From assembly GCA_963931865.1 (NCBI GenBank), contig OZ007506.1, positions 14,287,469 through 14,351,468 on the forward strand: DNA of 64,000 nucleotides, read 5' to 3'. A program made the translations under genes and the position numbers. Under the pieces are notes generated by a model. That model ran no database searches. It was not told the DNA's origin and saw nothing but the letters and a program-made list of their open reading frames with translations. The stretch is from Axinella damicornis. Taxonomy: Eukaryota > Porifera > Demospongiae > Axinellida > Axinellidae. Shown here in pieces: positions 35,331 through 47,019 of this stretch. Position 1 is the first letter of the stretch. The number at the start of each line of letters is the position of its first letter.

Positions 35331-38300
35331 ATGCATGTCATTTTCGGCTCACTCTCATGCAAGACTGACTCAGCTATGGATGACCCGCATTGACAATAAT
35401 AGCCCTCACTGGCTGATCTAGACTGAGAACACGAATCATGCAACACAGTTCAGTTTCAGGTGGTACCATTACTTGCTGAAAGTTATTTGATTGCTAAATG
35501 GTAAAAGGAGTGCAAATTGTCGGCACATCCATTGCTGAAAGTTAACTGAATGCTAAATTGCACAAGGAGTGTAAAAATATATAGTAGCCATGGGGAAGGA
35601 CTCCAAATTGCCTCCATTGCCAGAATGTGATGGAGACATCGCGAGAAATACCTCCAAAGCTGTATGATCTGTACATGTGGTGAACGATTGCTTCTGGAAT
35701 CTCGGTGTTTGCAGTTCTGGTGATAGAGCTTACTACGCCAGAGGAGGCTCGACACGCTATGCTCTGGCTCAACACGCTATGAAGCTGTGCCTAATTGAAG
35801 CTCCTTATGCTGCGGTACACATGATTCTGTGTACTTTTCCAAGGCAATAGCTCATCTTGGCATGTTTATTCTATGGAATGTATAAGATTACACACATTGA
35901 TCATGACACTGTCTGCTGAGCTACAGTATGTGGTAAATCGATACATTCCACCATAGAACGACTAGCACCACCTTCCACCAGTAAAATTTTAAGGAACTAA
36001 AGTGCAAACCCTCCCCCATCCTCATTGCAAATATCAAACCTTAGCCAAGTGCAAAGAAGCTTCCAGAACATCTAGTGTAATCATCATTTATAGGCTAGCT
36101 GCAAAACCACATGCCACCTCTTGCTTGCTAAGCCACTCCGGGGTCAGAGTGCATTAATGGCCAGCTCATTCAGTTGTCAGTGCTAAAAGCCAGTACATGA
36201 TCTACAAGTACTCTTGTAACACTACTAGTGACCTGCTGGTGTCAGTTATCTGTTGAGTTGAGTTGAGTTGTCTTGTCGTTCCCACCAGCAACTCTCCACA
36301 CAGGAAACTCATTGGATCGTGGTCCCACAGTCCGCAGACTTTGGTACTATCACAGGAGTGTGGCGAGGAACAGAGTGTTCTGGAAGGGAGGGGATAGTAA
36401 GCCATTTAATACAATCCACAAATGTGTGCCCATATTATGCTACCATGAAGTTACGAGCTCTCCTCCTCATAGATGACATCACAGCAGATAAATCAGCACT
36501 GGGTATATCTTGCCATGGTATTGCCGCACAAACACCATCATATTCATCACATTCCTGACCAATTAACTTTTGACGTAGTAACCTCAACCCTATTATTCAT
36601 TGACATTCCGAGAAATGAAATACATACTGTGTACACATGTGAGTCACCCAGGTGTACATTCAGTCACTAAACTTTGACCCCTGATCTCAGATAGAGTGAC
36701 AAGCACAGCATTTGCTACCAGTGGAGAAGTTCATCCCTCCCTTAGTCTATCGAGCTAGACCAATTCTCTGAGGTGGATAGCTTACAGCTCACCCCAACTA
36801 ACATGTCACATGGCACCCAAGTTGCCAACAACGGTTGAGTCCAGAGGAGGCAGGACATGATATCATGTCGTAGCAAATTCCCGCTAATTATCATGCTTGA
36901 GCGCATAAATATAACAGTCGACTAAACCCAGGTGCTCGATCTGTAAGCTGACTATCATTGTACTACAACTACAAAAGCTGCTGATCATGAGGGTGCCCCA
37001 AGCAATTGAAGGGCAATACACACTGCACCCTGTTCACATGGGATACTTGATTTCCAATTATTACTACATCATGTCATTACTGAGTAGAGTTGTATACTCA
37101 GCATGGTGGCCACAAAGTTGCTCACACCTTCACCACTGAGTAGACTTTCAACGTAGATCTGGAACTTTTCGTGTAAAATAAATTTCACTTTTTATTTTCG
37201 TTGCTCAAGCACATGCACACCGACGAAAATTAAACCACGCGAAAATTTCATTCATGCATACGTGTATGCGTTCCTGGGACCAGATAACATGTCAACATTG
37301 GAGAGGAGCTGGAGTGTCAGTGCGAGCGAGGGAATGCAGTAGACACCCATGCCGTATCACTGATAGAGAGAGAACTGCCATCGGCTACTTACCTCAAAAG
37401 ATTTCACCTGCATCTGTCTTGGTCTGCGGTTCCAACTGCCTTCAGGTGTTCACTTCCGCGATCACACGCTTGGGCTGGTACATGTAGAGAAGAGCTCAGT
37501 GATCTTCCAGGATCGTAGACACCATCGACAGGTTTCATGTAGCGCAGCAGAGCCATACTTGTACTTCGATGCAACACTCGTAAAGAAAACTCACACGTGA
37601 AGTCAGAATCATTATTCGACATTGAAAAGTTTTTGAATTTTGTCGTTATGCAGTAACAACTTTAATTAACTACAGTGAAAATTTCCAACCTACGGTAAGC
37701 GTCAGTGTACGACTGACATATTCACAGATATTCTAGACAAACACTTGCACTATTGACGTAGTAATCACATACACTATTATTCATTGACATTCCAAGAAAT
37801 CAAAGTCACAACATGTGTATACATTCTGTCCACTAAACTTTGACCCTCGATCTCAGATAGATTCACAAGCACAGCATTTCCTATCAGGACCAGTGGAGTA
37901 GGCTGCACAAAGTTTATATATACCCTCTACATGCGTTGGGCATTGAGGCTGTTGCTATGGCAATGCCAATATAGTTTTGGATAAAACAATCACACGTTAG
38001 GATATCCATATTGAGATTTGGATGAATTATTCGTTACTGCTCAGGAACAGTGTTATGTCATTTAGTATGGCCATGAATGATAGCAGTGGCATCATAGCAC
38101 ACTAGCACGGTACAGGAAAGTGACTGCCACTACTTGTACAAGGGGTAGTCACTTACGACATACCGCCCGTAGAAGCATTTGTCCACTCAATTTCTGCATG
38201 ATACTTACCAGCGCTAGCTAGGCATGCATCTATGTGCTAACACTCCTCTATGGCCGTTATAGAAATACTGGCACCCAAAATGATACCACGAATACTGCGA

Positions 38301-38382
38301 CGAGCGATGGAGTGTATCCCCAGCTGTTATGTTCAGTACCTGGTGCAACATAGTTTCAAGTGGGAGTTCACTGAAACTGAAG

Positions 38383-38385
<3 letters not shown>
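35331..38385. other. Intergenic stretch with diverged local repeats
   Basis: About 140 bp at 36,580-36,730 (TATTATTCATTGACATTCC, ACTAAACTTTGACC, GATCTCAGATAGA, AAGCACAGCATTT) recurs at 37,775-37,900. A second segment at 36,775-36,850 (TAGCTTACAGCTCACCCCAA) recurs at about 38,595-38,675. Two 60-bp matching segments also occur at 35,475-35,520 and 35,528-35,572 (TGCTGAAAGTTA, GTGCAAATTG-like). I see no gene. Confidence 0.45.

Positions 38386-38423
<38 letters not shown>
38386..38423. repeat. 38-base poly-C tract
   Basis: An uninterrupted C run. Similar G or C runs occur at 23,959, 30,771, 42,015, 43,821, 46,468, 53,497, 53,850, 54,631 and 58,214. Exact lengths are unreliable in most sequencing data. 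Confidence 0.85.
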
Positions 38424-38426
<3 letters not shown>

Positions 38427-40408
38427 TCGTCAAGTGGCAACTGCATTTCTTGTAGCTAGTGCAACGTACCACTGTGGAAATGTCACCTCTCCAATCATGC
38501 AGGTCGTAACTCTCACCTTGTGGATACTAGAGCAGACTCAGATTGAATCCACTAGCTCATATTAACAGCTAGCCTCGTTCCAAGGCTGCTCAGCGGCTAG
38601 CTTACAGCTCATCCCAAATAACACACGTCTCATGACATCCACACTGCTAACACAGTAACAACAATTGAGTTGAAGCAAGTAATGGTCACCAATGAGAAGC
38701 CTTCCAACTTCACCACAAAGGTGAGCTTCTGCACAATTATTGTACGAAAGCACCAGTGTGCGACAGGCAATTAAGGCAGTGTGTTCAGGATTTTCCTGTG
38801 GGTCTTTTCTATGAGTTCACTTCAACTTCACTGTTGTTGGCACCATGGACATCACACGATATGGCGATGTGTGTTAATTGGTATGAACTGTAAGCCTATA
38901 CTTCCCACATCCATGTACACTTAGAATGTGAATTAATATCCCATTCACCAACAAGCTAGCTTGGGATTGGACATAAAGTTATATCTCCCGGACCAATGTA
39001 CCTTGAAGAGTTCCTACCTGCACTTGTCTTTTTCCTTCCCAGCACTCTCCCAGATCACTCTGCCACGCCCAGTGCTGACCCACTCCACTGCATCACCACG
39101 GAACACTCACCAAGTCCTCGACCACAGGAGCTAGGTGAAGCTGGATGGAGATTCAGAGGAGTGTTAGAGCCAGACATAGGCACATATATCATAGTTTGCT
39201 CCAGCTTCAACTTGATGAGTGGGAAGATATAACTAGTGCATACGTGGTTGACCACGCAGAGATGCCTCGCGGGAAGCTTTGATACAATTTGACAGTTTCA
39301 GAACATAACCACGAGTGATAGCGAGTCTCTGTGAACGGCGAACGTCAACTTCATTCTGCCTGCCAAGTCTCTTGCGATCAGCCGCTCTGGCAGTCTCTCT
39401 CCTCGCCTCATCAGTTCTCCCTCGATGTCGCCGCACTCTTTGCCTTGTCAATCGTCGTCTCCTGTCAGAAACCGACTCATACTCATCCATTTAGTACAGG
39501 ACAAAGGTGGGATCACATGGTGTGCGTGCAGGTTTTATACGCGTGTGCGTGGGGGCCAGGGTCCAACGCATAGTTTACGTGCGGGGCCACTTCCAATGTG
39601 TTACAGACAAATATATATAGTCACACTAGCTCAGATTCAACCTCCACACTGCACAATTAGTTGCCTCGCTTCCCGCTTGGCAATTACGTAATATGTCATA
39701 AATGGGAGTATTGTGTGAATGGTAGGACCTTCAGTTTTGGTGACATACTACAAAGTGTTTTCACAAGTACAGTGAAAGGACACCATGACAGCAGGTGTGA
39801 TGACACAACTATGTATACTACTTGCTAGAAGTGAGAAGAGTGTGTAAACACAGGTGTACATTTGTACATGTTTGTGTAATGAGTAGTGGAAGTACTAGAG
39901 CCCCTAGTCTAGCGGGCTAGCCCCTCGAATTATCCCCAGCACGGATCGACTCACGTGACCACACGGGGAAAAGTAGGGTCTAGAAACTTTGGACCACTTC
40001 ACTCGAACCCTACTCAAAATTCGGTAGATCCAATCCTGTCACATGTGATCTTTCAATTCGCTCAGTACAAGCATTGAAACCTGAATGAAGTTGCCTGCTC
40101 TCTGGCACAGCAACCACACAGACAGAAGTACAAGCAGTTATGCAGCGATCGAGGTTAGCGGGCCGGAATCGACTGGCTGCATTCATACTAATTATGACGT
40201 AAAAGCATGCGACTTCAACTTAATCGCATTCCTTCGTACCGTAATTAAAAGTGATCCAAAGTTTCCAGACTTTCCTTCTCCATGAGTGCATACTGAAAAC
40301 GATAGCGTGCTGGAGAAAGCGAAGGGCTAGCTTGTTAGACAATGGAGCCCCTAACATGGGAGTCTTCATAGGGTGAGAGAAGCTCCTGTAATTGTGCTGG
40401 CATATAAC
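38424..40408. other. Intergenic stretch apart from the Arg-rich ORF
   Basis: A plus-strand ORF at 38,996-39,232 and another at 40,085-40,285 are open but show no domain and no splice context, so I leave them unassigned. No transposon ends were recognised. Confidence 0.4.
39236..39490 (-). CDS. Arginine-rich ORF, function unknown
   Basis: An 84-codon minus-strand ORF opening MDEYESVSDRRRRLTRQRVR, with spaced Arg clusters. The pattern weakly recalls the basic repeats that precede Helitron-type Rep/helicase proteins, but nothing downstream supports that. It could be the first exon of a mobile-element gene or a chance ORF. No splice partner was found. Confidence 0.25.
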
Positions 40409-40411
40409 TAC

Positions 40412-41005
40412 ATGCACACTCCCAGGAGGGGCTACAGAATCAGAGCATCCACTTGTCCACATGCACACTCCCAGGAGGGGCTACAGAATCAGAGCATCCA
40501 CTCATCTGCATGCACACTCCCAGGAGGGGCTACAGAATCAGAGCATCCACTCATCCGCATGCACACTCCCAGGAGGGGCTACAGAATCAGAGCATCCACT
40601 CGTCCGCATGCACACTCCCAGGAGGGGCTACAGAATCAGAGCATCCACTCATCTGCATGCACACTCCCAGGAGGGGCTACAGAATCAGAGCATCCACTCA
40701 TCCGCATGCACACTCCCAGGAGGGGCTACAGAATCAGAGCATCCACTCGTCCACATGCACACTCCCAGGAGGGGCTACAGAATCAGAGCATCCACTCATC
40801 TGCATGCACACTCCCAGGAGGGGCTACAGAATCAGAGCATCCACTCATCCGCATGCACACTCCCAGGAGGGGCTACAGAATCAGAGCATCCACTCATCCC
40901 AATGCACACTCCCAGGAGGGGCTACAGAATCAGAGCATCCACTCATCCGCATGCACACTCCCAGGAGGGGCTACAGAATCAGAGCATCCACTCATCCGCA
41001 TGCAC
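40412..41005. repeat. 49-bp minisatellite, 12 units in three-unit blocks
   Basis: Unit ATGCACACTCCCAGGAGGGG with a 29-bp remainder, repeated at exact 49-bp spacing from 40,412 to about 41,000. Variation is confined mostly to the last bases (TCCAC, TCTGC, TCCGC). Variants recur with period three, giving a 147-bp higher-order unit for at least three rounds; the last round departs from it. No unit contains a stop in any plus-strand frame, so 208- to 231-codon ORFs run through it in all three frames. These are not evidence of a gene. Confidence 0.9.
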
Positions 41006-41786
41006 AGGAATGGCCTCATTCCCAAGTTGCATTTGGTATGCAGCCTGGGAACCATAATTATGGCATGAAGCTGGGGTAATCGTCCCAGCAGTTGTCTTCA
41101 AAAAACTTGACACTGTGTTCTTGTATGTATGTTTGTAAGTAATGATTATTTGGAACGGCTAGGCATTCAATGCAATTCGACGTGAAACCTCAGTTCGTGG
41201 TTCTGAACACCATTTTGACCAGATCATGTTCCCAATCATATAACTTGATCTTGTACAGGTTTTCTTGTGTTGCACTCATATGTTATGCAGCAGGTGGACC
41301 AGCTGTTCTAAGCTGATCAGACATTTCACTATCTATCCATCTACCAATCAATCTATCCATCTATCCATCTGTCACATGAAACCACACTCAAGAAATATGG
41401 TTTCATTTGCGATACAACTTTCTCTTCATTTGGATGCATGTGCACAAAGCCACTTTGAACTTTGGATTCAAACCACTCAATTAGAAATAGAGTCATCTTC
41501 TACCCCTTCCTCCCTAAGCATCATTAGCCTCACAGTCACCATGTCCACCCATGCTAGCCCCAGAGCAGCCCTCACCCCTCCACCTCTTCCCTCTCCTCCT
41601 CCTTTGCCACTCCCAGTACCTATTGCTGCTGTGACCTGCACCAACGAAAATAAGCAAGTAATGAGTTGGGACAGAGCAGCCCAACTCAAACTCCCCTGCC
41701 AGCATACAAAGAACTATCAGCCTTGTAGCCACAAAGTATAGATAGTTATATCAGGAGCACATAATGACAGTCCTGCATGGTTATTT

Positions 41787-42003
41787 CAGGGGCGGAGACA
41801 GCTACCAAAAAGTGGGGGGGGCTAATAGTACAATTGCACGCTGCCGAAGGCAGTGCATTTTTCAGTTATCAGGATGGGCTCTCGTGGCACCTTCGTGCTT
41901 TGTACTGCAAGCTAGAGACGCCAGCCCCCAAGAAACGAGGTGACATAGCTATAAGTTAGTGCTAGATTTTGTGGGATAGTACCGTCCAGTCTGTTTTTTT
42001 TTT

Positions 42004-42035
<32 letters not shown>

Positions 42036-42074
42036 CTCAAGCCCCCCCCTGCCCCCCCTATATCTCCGCCCCTG
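41787..42074. mobile_element. Non-autonomous DNA transposon with 5-bp TSD (TATTT)
   Basis: Ends CAGGGGCGGAGA and TCTCCGCCCCTG are perfect 12-bp inverted repeats, flanked by TATTT at 41,782-41,786 and 42,075-42,079. The paralogous site in copy 2 (around 51,664-51,672, GGTTATTTATACTC) is empty. Contains the core GCCGAAGGCAGTG and a 21-base G run. Confidence 0.9.
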
Positions 42075-43260
42075 TATTTATACTCAGCCTACTGGTCATC
42101 AACATTTATACATTAGAGCTACATTGTATCAGAGGAAAGTAAAGAGGCTCTGCACTGTCTGCAGACCACTATAGCTTGGTGGCACCTATGGTGGAAGGTT
42201 TCAGTGCTGGAGATGGTCAATGCCAAATGTCATGATAACCACTAAGTCAGTACTGCACTTCACAAAATTGAGCTGAGTCGGAGCAGTTCCATACGAATAC
42301 CTGATGCAGTTTGCTTCACATCATGCTACAGCTTGCAGCTACAACTCACCTGATTCACACAGACTACAGCTGTTGAGAAGGAGTCACTCTGGGCAGCTGC
42401 ACAGTCAGACACAGCTGTAGACATACGTAGCTGCAGCACTGGTACCAGCGATCTCTGTGACACCAGGGACCAGCAGCCCCCCGTGCAGTGCCTTGTCCAG
42501 CACGGGGCAACTGGTGCTCAGCCATCCTACAAGGAGAGGAATCACGTCACCTGCATTCTTCTTAATTCCCAACTGCACCATTACGAATAAGGGAAATGCA
42601 GGTATTTCAGACCATGGGGATATTTTGGGACACCTGTTAATAATATCCTGTCGTTCCGGGCAGTTGTGATTGCTTATAGATGTATAACCGTATGTAGCTA
42701 AGTACTGATTTCATGAATCGATTGCTGCAATGATTTGATGTTGCTCGACCACTAGAGCAGCCGCTTCCCCCAAACTGTGGACTATAGCTTCTCCACCCCC
42801 AAACTGTGGACTATAGCTTCTCCACAAGTTGCAGCCATCCGCTGTGCCTTTGCAATTGGTGGGGTGTTCTGGATTATCAGGTGATATGATCCACCATAGG
42901 GTAGCGTAAAATATAATTACGATGTGGTTATTTCGTCCGGCAGGAAGTAGGCCGATGGGTTATTAGGGTCAGGGCCACGCATGCGTGTCCGTTACCCATA
43001 CTTAAAGTAAGTACATCCTGCCGGATGTCTACGTAGCTGTTATTTGATCCCAGAGGTCTAGGTGTTGTGTAACACTATTGGTACGTACCCTGGTGGTACT
43101 CCTGAGCTCCCCCCTGGTACATCTGTAGCGCAGTCAGGGTGAGGGGTGTGGACAGCAGAGCCTTGGGTGCAACCAGCAGAAGGGAGCGGACGTCTGGACG
43201 TGAGAGTCCAGTCCTCCTGACGAGGTCACCGGAGGAATAAACCTCAAGTGATCCTGCTAG

Positions 43261-43320
43261 TATGTGTGGTGTATGTGTGGTGTATGTATGTGTGGCGTAC
43301 GTATGTGTGGTGTATGTGTA
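43261..43320. repeat. GTGTGGTGTATGT microsatellite, copy 1
   Basis: Short GTGTGGTGTAT array beside XRCC3 exon 2. It is expanded to about 140 bp in copy 2 (52,853-52,990). Confidence 0.8.
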
Positions 43321-43473
43321 AGGGCATATTTGTGGAAGATGTAGACAAAGCACCATACGAAGAATAATCGATCAGGGGTCATAGTGTAGCTGGCTGAGAC
43401 CTTTTTTCAGAGCCAGGTGAATGCGGGGATGAAGACAAGAGACTGGCTTCTCCGGTGCCCCACTCACGCTCAT

Positions 43474-43764
43474 AGTGCTCCAGCTGGTGTATCATCAGCA
43501 GCAGTGACGCCAATCTTCAGGTGTCAGACATGTCCCATGGTAAACTTCTTGCAGCAGGCTAGGTAGCGGCCCGCGCCAGCTGCAGGCCTAGTCACGTTCC
43601 CAGGCCACTTCAGAAAACATGGGAACGACACTACCGCCCTCTAATTTGCACATGTGGGCGTGACTATTCCTTCTGGAAAATTCCACGTGGTGATCGAGTT
43701 TGAATACCTGATAATTTTCAGCGAGTTTCAGGTGACCGAGTCTGCTAGAGAAGTGCCTCCAGAG
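43474..43764. promoter_or_regulatory. Shared head-to-head promoter region, XRCC3/STIP1 copy 1
   Basis: 291 bp separate the divergent start codons. The stretch contains GGCCCGCGCCAGCTGCAGGC and CACGTTCCCAGG and has no TATA box. A bidirectional promoter is the simplest reading, by inference. The same arrangement is at 53,152-53,440. Confidence 0.45.
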
Positions 43765-43818
43765 ATGGCAGACAACAAATTTGAGGTAATAAGTTGAGGC
43801 AGAAGTAGCCTGAGCATG

Positions 43819-43820
<2 letters not shown>

Positions 43821-43856
<36 letters not shown>
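43821..43856. repeat. 36-base poly-G tract in STIP1 intron 1
   Basis: Pure G run in copy 1. The same position in copy 2 is split by two inserted elements. Confidence 0.85.
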
Positions 43857-43857
<1 letters not shown>

Positions 43858-45663
43858 TTGATTTGCTTGACACTGTAGTTTCAGTGATGAGGGTTCTTTA
43901 ATTTCAACCTTTGTTCATTCGTGTATACAACACTATGCTGTTTGGACGCCTTGTGTGGCCACTGCCACTCCAAAGTCTGTGCTTGTTGCTCAGACCCTTT
44001 CACTTGTGATTGGATCTTGTACCACAACGTACTACGGTGTTCTGATCGCAGCGCCCTGTAAGTCAAAGTATTACAGTCATTTTATGTTGCTCCTACAGTA
44101 GTCACATGAGACCCAGGGACTGATTAACATGTCATGATTTGTCATCATGACTGCGGCAACAGGCTCATTCTAATAAGTTACATGAGGAACAGTGGGAATG
44201 ATCAAACATGTTAACCACATTTATATTGCTTGATTACATGAAGCGCTAGTAGACGTCCTGCACATCTTTCTACAGATTGACAGGATTGCAATAATTCACA
44301 TTGCCTGTTTTAGGCAACCCAATAATTCACATTGCCTGTTTTAGGCAACCCAACTGAAGACAGAGGGCAACAAAGCCTTGAAGGAAGACAGACCAGATGA
44401 AGCCATATGGTTATACTCGGAAGCCATCGATTTGGATCCAGACAACCACATCCTCTATAGCAACCATGTTCCGCAGCTTATGCAAAGGCTGAAAGTATGA
44501 CCTGGCACTGAATGATGCAGAAAGGATAGTGGAGCTCAAACCAAACTGGTTCAAGGTGAGGACCACTCAATTGTGAAATTTAAGGAGAGTGTGTTAGAGA
44601 GTGTGATGATGTTAGAATGGATCTGAGGTATTCACATACTGTGAAATTCTGGCTGTCAAGGTTTGCCTCATTCCCAAGCCATTCCCGCGTCTAGTCTTTG
44701 ATGGATTGCAGTATGTGAATATGGAGGGGGAAGGCCTGGGAGATCTGGTCACATGTAGTGATGTCAGGTAGACACACGAGTGGTGATGAGGCCATGTCCA
44801 CCCAATGACTGGATGCCAGAGCATTCAGTGCTGCTCACTGTTGAGAACGCTGAGGATGGGTTGACTCAAAATGTGAATTATTGCAATCCTGTCTGTCTAT
44901 CTGGCGTCACCGCATGTGACCAGCTCTACCAAGTCTTACCCTCCGTATTTGTATACTGAAGATGGGAATGACCTGGAATAGGGCTATGTTGAAGCCGTAT
45001 ACTTGTAATAGTCCCCCTCCCCCCTCCCCAGGGCTACTCTCGCAAGGGTGCGGCACTGGCCTACCAGCAGCGGTACTCCGAGGCGGAGAAAGCATACCGG
45101 TAGGGGCGCAGCACGATCCCGAGAACAAACAGCTGAAGGAAGGTGTGTCAGATATGGAGAGAAAACAGAGTGTGTGACTGCCATACGTACACGCATACTG
45201 GAATGCTCTGCCTGAAAAATGACATTGTGTATCCATTCCGTCAACAATTGAGGAAATATATATTTATCTCCAATGCAGTATACTCTTCTGTAATCAATTA
45301 TATCTGTGCAGTAGTTTGGCCTTGTTGACAAAGTACCTCTCCCTTCCAGTGGATGTGATGATCCCCTTTGCTGCTTCAAATGTGATACAGCGGCTGACGG
45401 AGAGTGAAAAGACGAAAGGGTTTATGAAAGACCCTGATTTCCTGATGAAGCTGAAAGACCTCGCCAAGGACTCACAGAACCTTTCAAAGTAGGTCTATGG
45501 TACTGCAGGCATTTATTTTGCCTGTGATTGGCTGGTTGGATCACGTGACCTTAGCGTTAGGCACAGGTTGGAATCACGTATCTACCACAGAATGCTATCT
45601 GAAATGTGCTAAAATGAAACTGATGTCATCAAGTATGTTGGTCATTAACATGAATCAGTACTG

Positions 45664-45905
45664 CCTCCTATCCCGTCCTCCCCTCCTCCTCCCCTCCCAT
45701 CCTCTCCTCCTCCCCTCCTCCTTCCTTCCCCTTCTCCTCCCCTCCCATCCTCCCCTCCTCCTCCCCTCCCCTTCTCCTCCCCTCCCATCCTCCCCTCCTC
45801 CTCCCCTCCCGTCCTCCTCCCCTCCAGTCCTCCCCTCCCGTCCTCCTCCACTCCAGTCCTCCCATCCTCCTCCCCTCCTCTTTCCCCCTTTCCCTCCTCC
45901 TCCCT
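45664..45905. repeat. CCTCCTCCCC polypyrimidine tract, copy 1
   Basis: A 240-bp CCTCC/CCCTCCCAT array in the intron before STIP1 exon 5. Copy 2 (57,446-57,640) is shorter. Gly/Glu/Arg-rich ORFs on the minus strand are artefacts. Confidence 0.8.
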
Positions 45906-46191
45906 CAGGTACATGATGGACCAGAGAGTGATCTTAGCTCTTTCTGTCCTCCTCGATGTGGACATCCCGATGGAAGCAGTCAGTATGCACATGTGCATGA
46001 AATGCACGACTTGTACAGTACAACACACTGGATTCCTGTACAGCTTCCGTGTGACTTGGAGAGATTTTCAGTTCCAACCATCCCTTGCTCAACAACTGGA
46101 GACCCTGTAAGAGCCAATTAGAATCTCCAAAGGCTGCTCTTCTTCCTGGAAGTTACTGAAAACATAGCTTGTGCTATATGTACAGGTAGTA

Positions 46192-46466
46192 TAGCCTCGT
46201 TCCCCCCCGTTTTTGCTCTTCGGTTTGCGTTGACAATAATACACGGATGCGGAAGAGCGGTGAAAAGCATGGAAGGCCTCGTATCGTTCATCAGGTATGT
46301 GATGTTAGGTGGACGCGAGGTGGACGTAGGGGGGTGGGGCCTGTAGTCATTTCAGCAGGTCCTGAAGGCTGTTCATCATCCAGTCGGCTCGGTTCGAACG
46401 CTCCGCGACTAGTCGAGACTCTCAGACGATCTACACAACTTAGTCAACGGTTTTTACAGTTGGGCC

Positions 46467-46500
<34 letters not shown>

Positions 46501-46634
46501 CGTCCATTTGACATAATGCATGTGATGAATAACACCAGGCCTTCCCCGTTTTTCGCCACCCTTCTGCATCCGTGTATTATTGTCAATGCAAACCGAAGAA
46601 CAGAAAAAACGGGGTAGACCTGGGAACGAGGCTA
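46192..46634. mobile_element. MULE-like MITE TAGCCTCGTTCC, copy 1
   Basis: Long inverted repeats of about 90 bp (TAGCCTCGTTCCC, TTGACAATAATACACGGATG), flanked by the 9-bp target duplication CAGGTAGTA (46,183-46,191 and 46,635-46,643). The centre holds a 30-base C run. It is present in both duplicated copies, so it predates the duplication. Confidence 0.8.
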
Positions 46635-46721
46635 CAGGTAGTACCCACCAACCAAATTAGTATGGAGTAATTCTGCCGATACTAATGTTTAACCGATTAT
46701 TGGTTCATCTCTCCTGTACAG

Positions 46722-46817
46722 CGGACCAAACCATCAACTGCAGGCAATGTACTCCACATGTCAGCCATGACACATTCTGGTTCCTTGTTGTCTACCAATA
46801 AAAGATCATCTGTGCAG
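46722..46817 (+). other. Exon-like segment of unknown gene, copy 1
   Basis: Bounded by CTGTACAG and a GTGAGG donor, open as RTKPSTAGNVLHMSAMTHSG and onward. The paralogue is 58,470-58,574. Its phase does not fit the next exon-like segment (47,880), so I do not join them. Confidence 0.3.
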
Positions 46818-47019
46818 GTGAGGCCTTCTAGTGCTTTCAGTGTTACCCTAGCCTCATTCCCAGGCCGTAGGAGAGACGGCCTGGGAACATGCACCCTCTC
46901 TCCAGACCAGCCGTTCAGAACCCCTCCTCCTGCACGCTGATGCGTTTGTGTTATTAACCACCCCTAACTTTGCTAAGCTCCAATTAACACTCTACACTAC
47001 CTTTGGAGTTGGTGCAGGG

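Larger units (their letters stand above)
41493..43473 (-). pseudogene. XRCC3: XRCC3-like pseudogene, copy 1
   Basis: XRCC3 is a RAD51 paralog that works with RAD51C in homologous recombination. Exons seen: 43473-43401 (MSVSGAPEKPVSC then HPRIHLALKK), 43253-43089 (GDLVRRTGLSRPDVRSLLL, TLTALQMYQ), 42526-about 42427 (CPVLDKALHGGLLVPGVTEI, AGTSAA), 42396-42350 (AVVCVNQ) and 41635-about 41493 (VTAAIGTGSGKG, ALGLAWVDMVTVRLMML). The order matches XRCC3, but roughly 120 residues between AGTSAA and AVVCVNQ are missing. This removes the Walker A lysine/threonine and Walker B strand, and the flanking phases no longer agree. The C-terminal exon is cut off by the duplication boundary. In exon 2 an 18-bp segment present in copy 2 is absent. 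Confidence 0.8.
43765..45978 (+). pseudogene. STIP1: STIP1/HOP-like pseudogene, copy 1 (TPR1 and DP1 part)
   Basis: STIP1 (HOP) bridges Hsp70 and Hsp90 through TPR domains. Exons: 43765-43785 (MADNKFE), 44345-44555 ([37 protein letters not shown]), 45032-45142 (GYSRKGAALAYQQRYSEAEK), 45350-45488 (FMKDPDFLMKLKDLAKDSQN) and 45909-45978 (YMMDQRVILALSVLLDVDIP). Splice borders are intact. However, exon 2 has a two-base gain after LYSN and a one-base loss shortly after, exon 3 lacks one base after AYR, and a TAG replaces the CAG at 45,104. The later TPR2A, TPR2B and DP2 exons were not found. A 31-bp tandem duplication repeats the acceptor of exon 2. Confidence 0.8.

Noticed and set aside
40412..41005. 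Possible CRISPR array
   Set aside because: Units are contiguous and nearly identical with no unique spacers, and the context is eukaryotic. It is a minisatellite.
40373..41079. Three overlapping ORFs of 208-231 codons
   Set aside because: They follow from a 49-bp repeat without stops. All three frames are open, and there is no domain or splice context.
45645..46028. Gly/Glu/Arg-rich minus-strand ORFs
   Set aside because: Readings of the CCTCC polypyrimidine intron tract; they differ between the two duplicated copies in step with repeat number.
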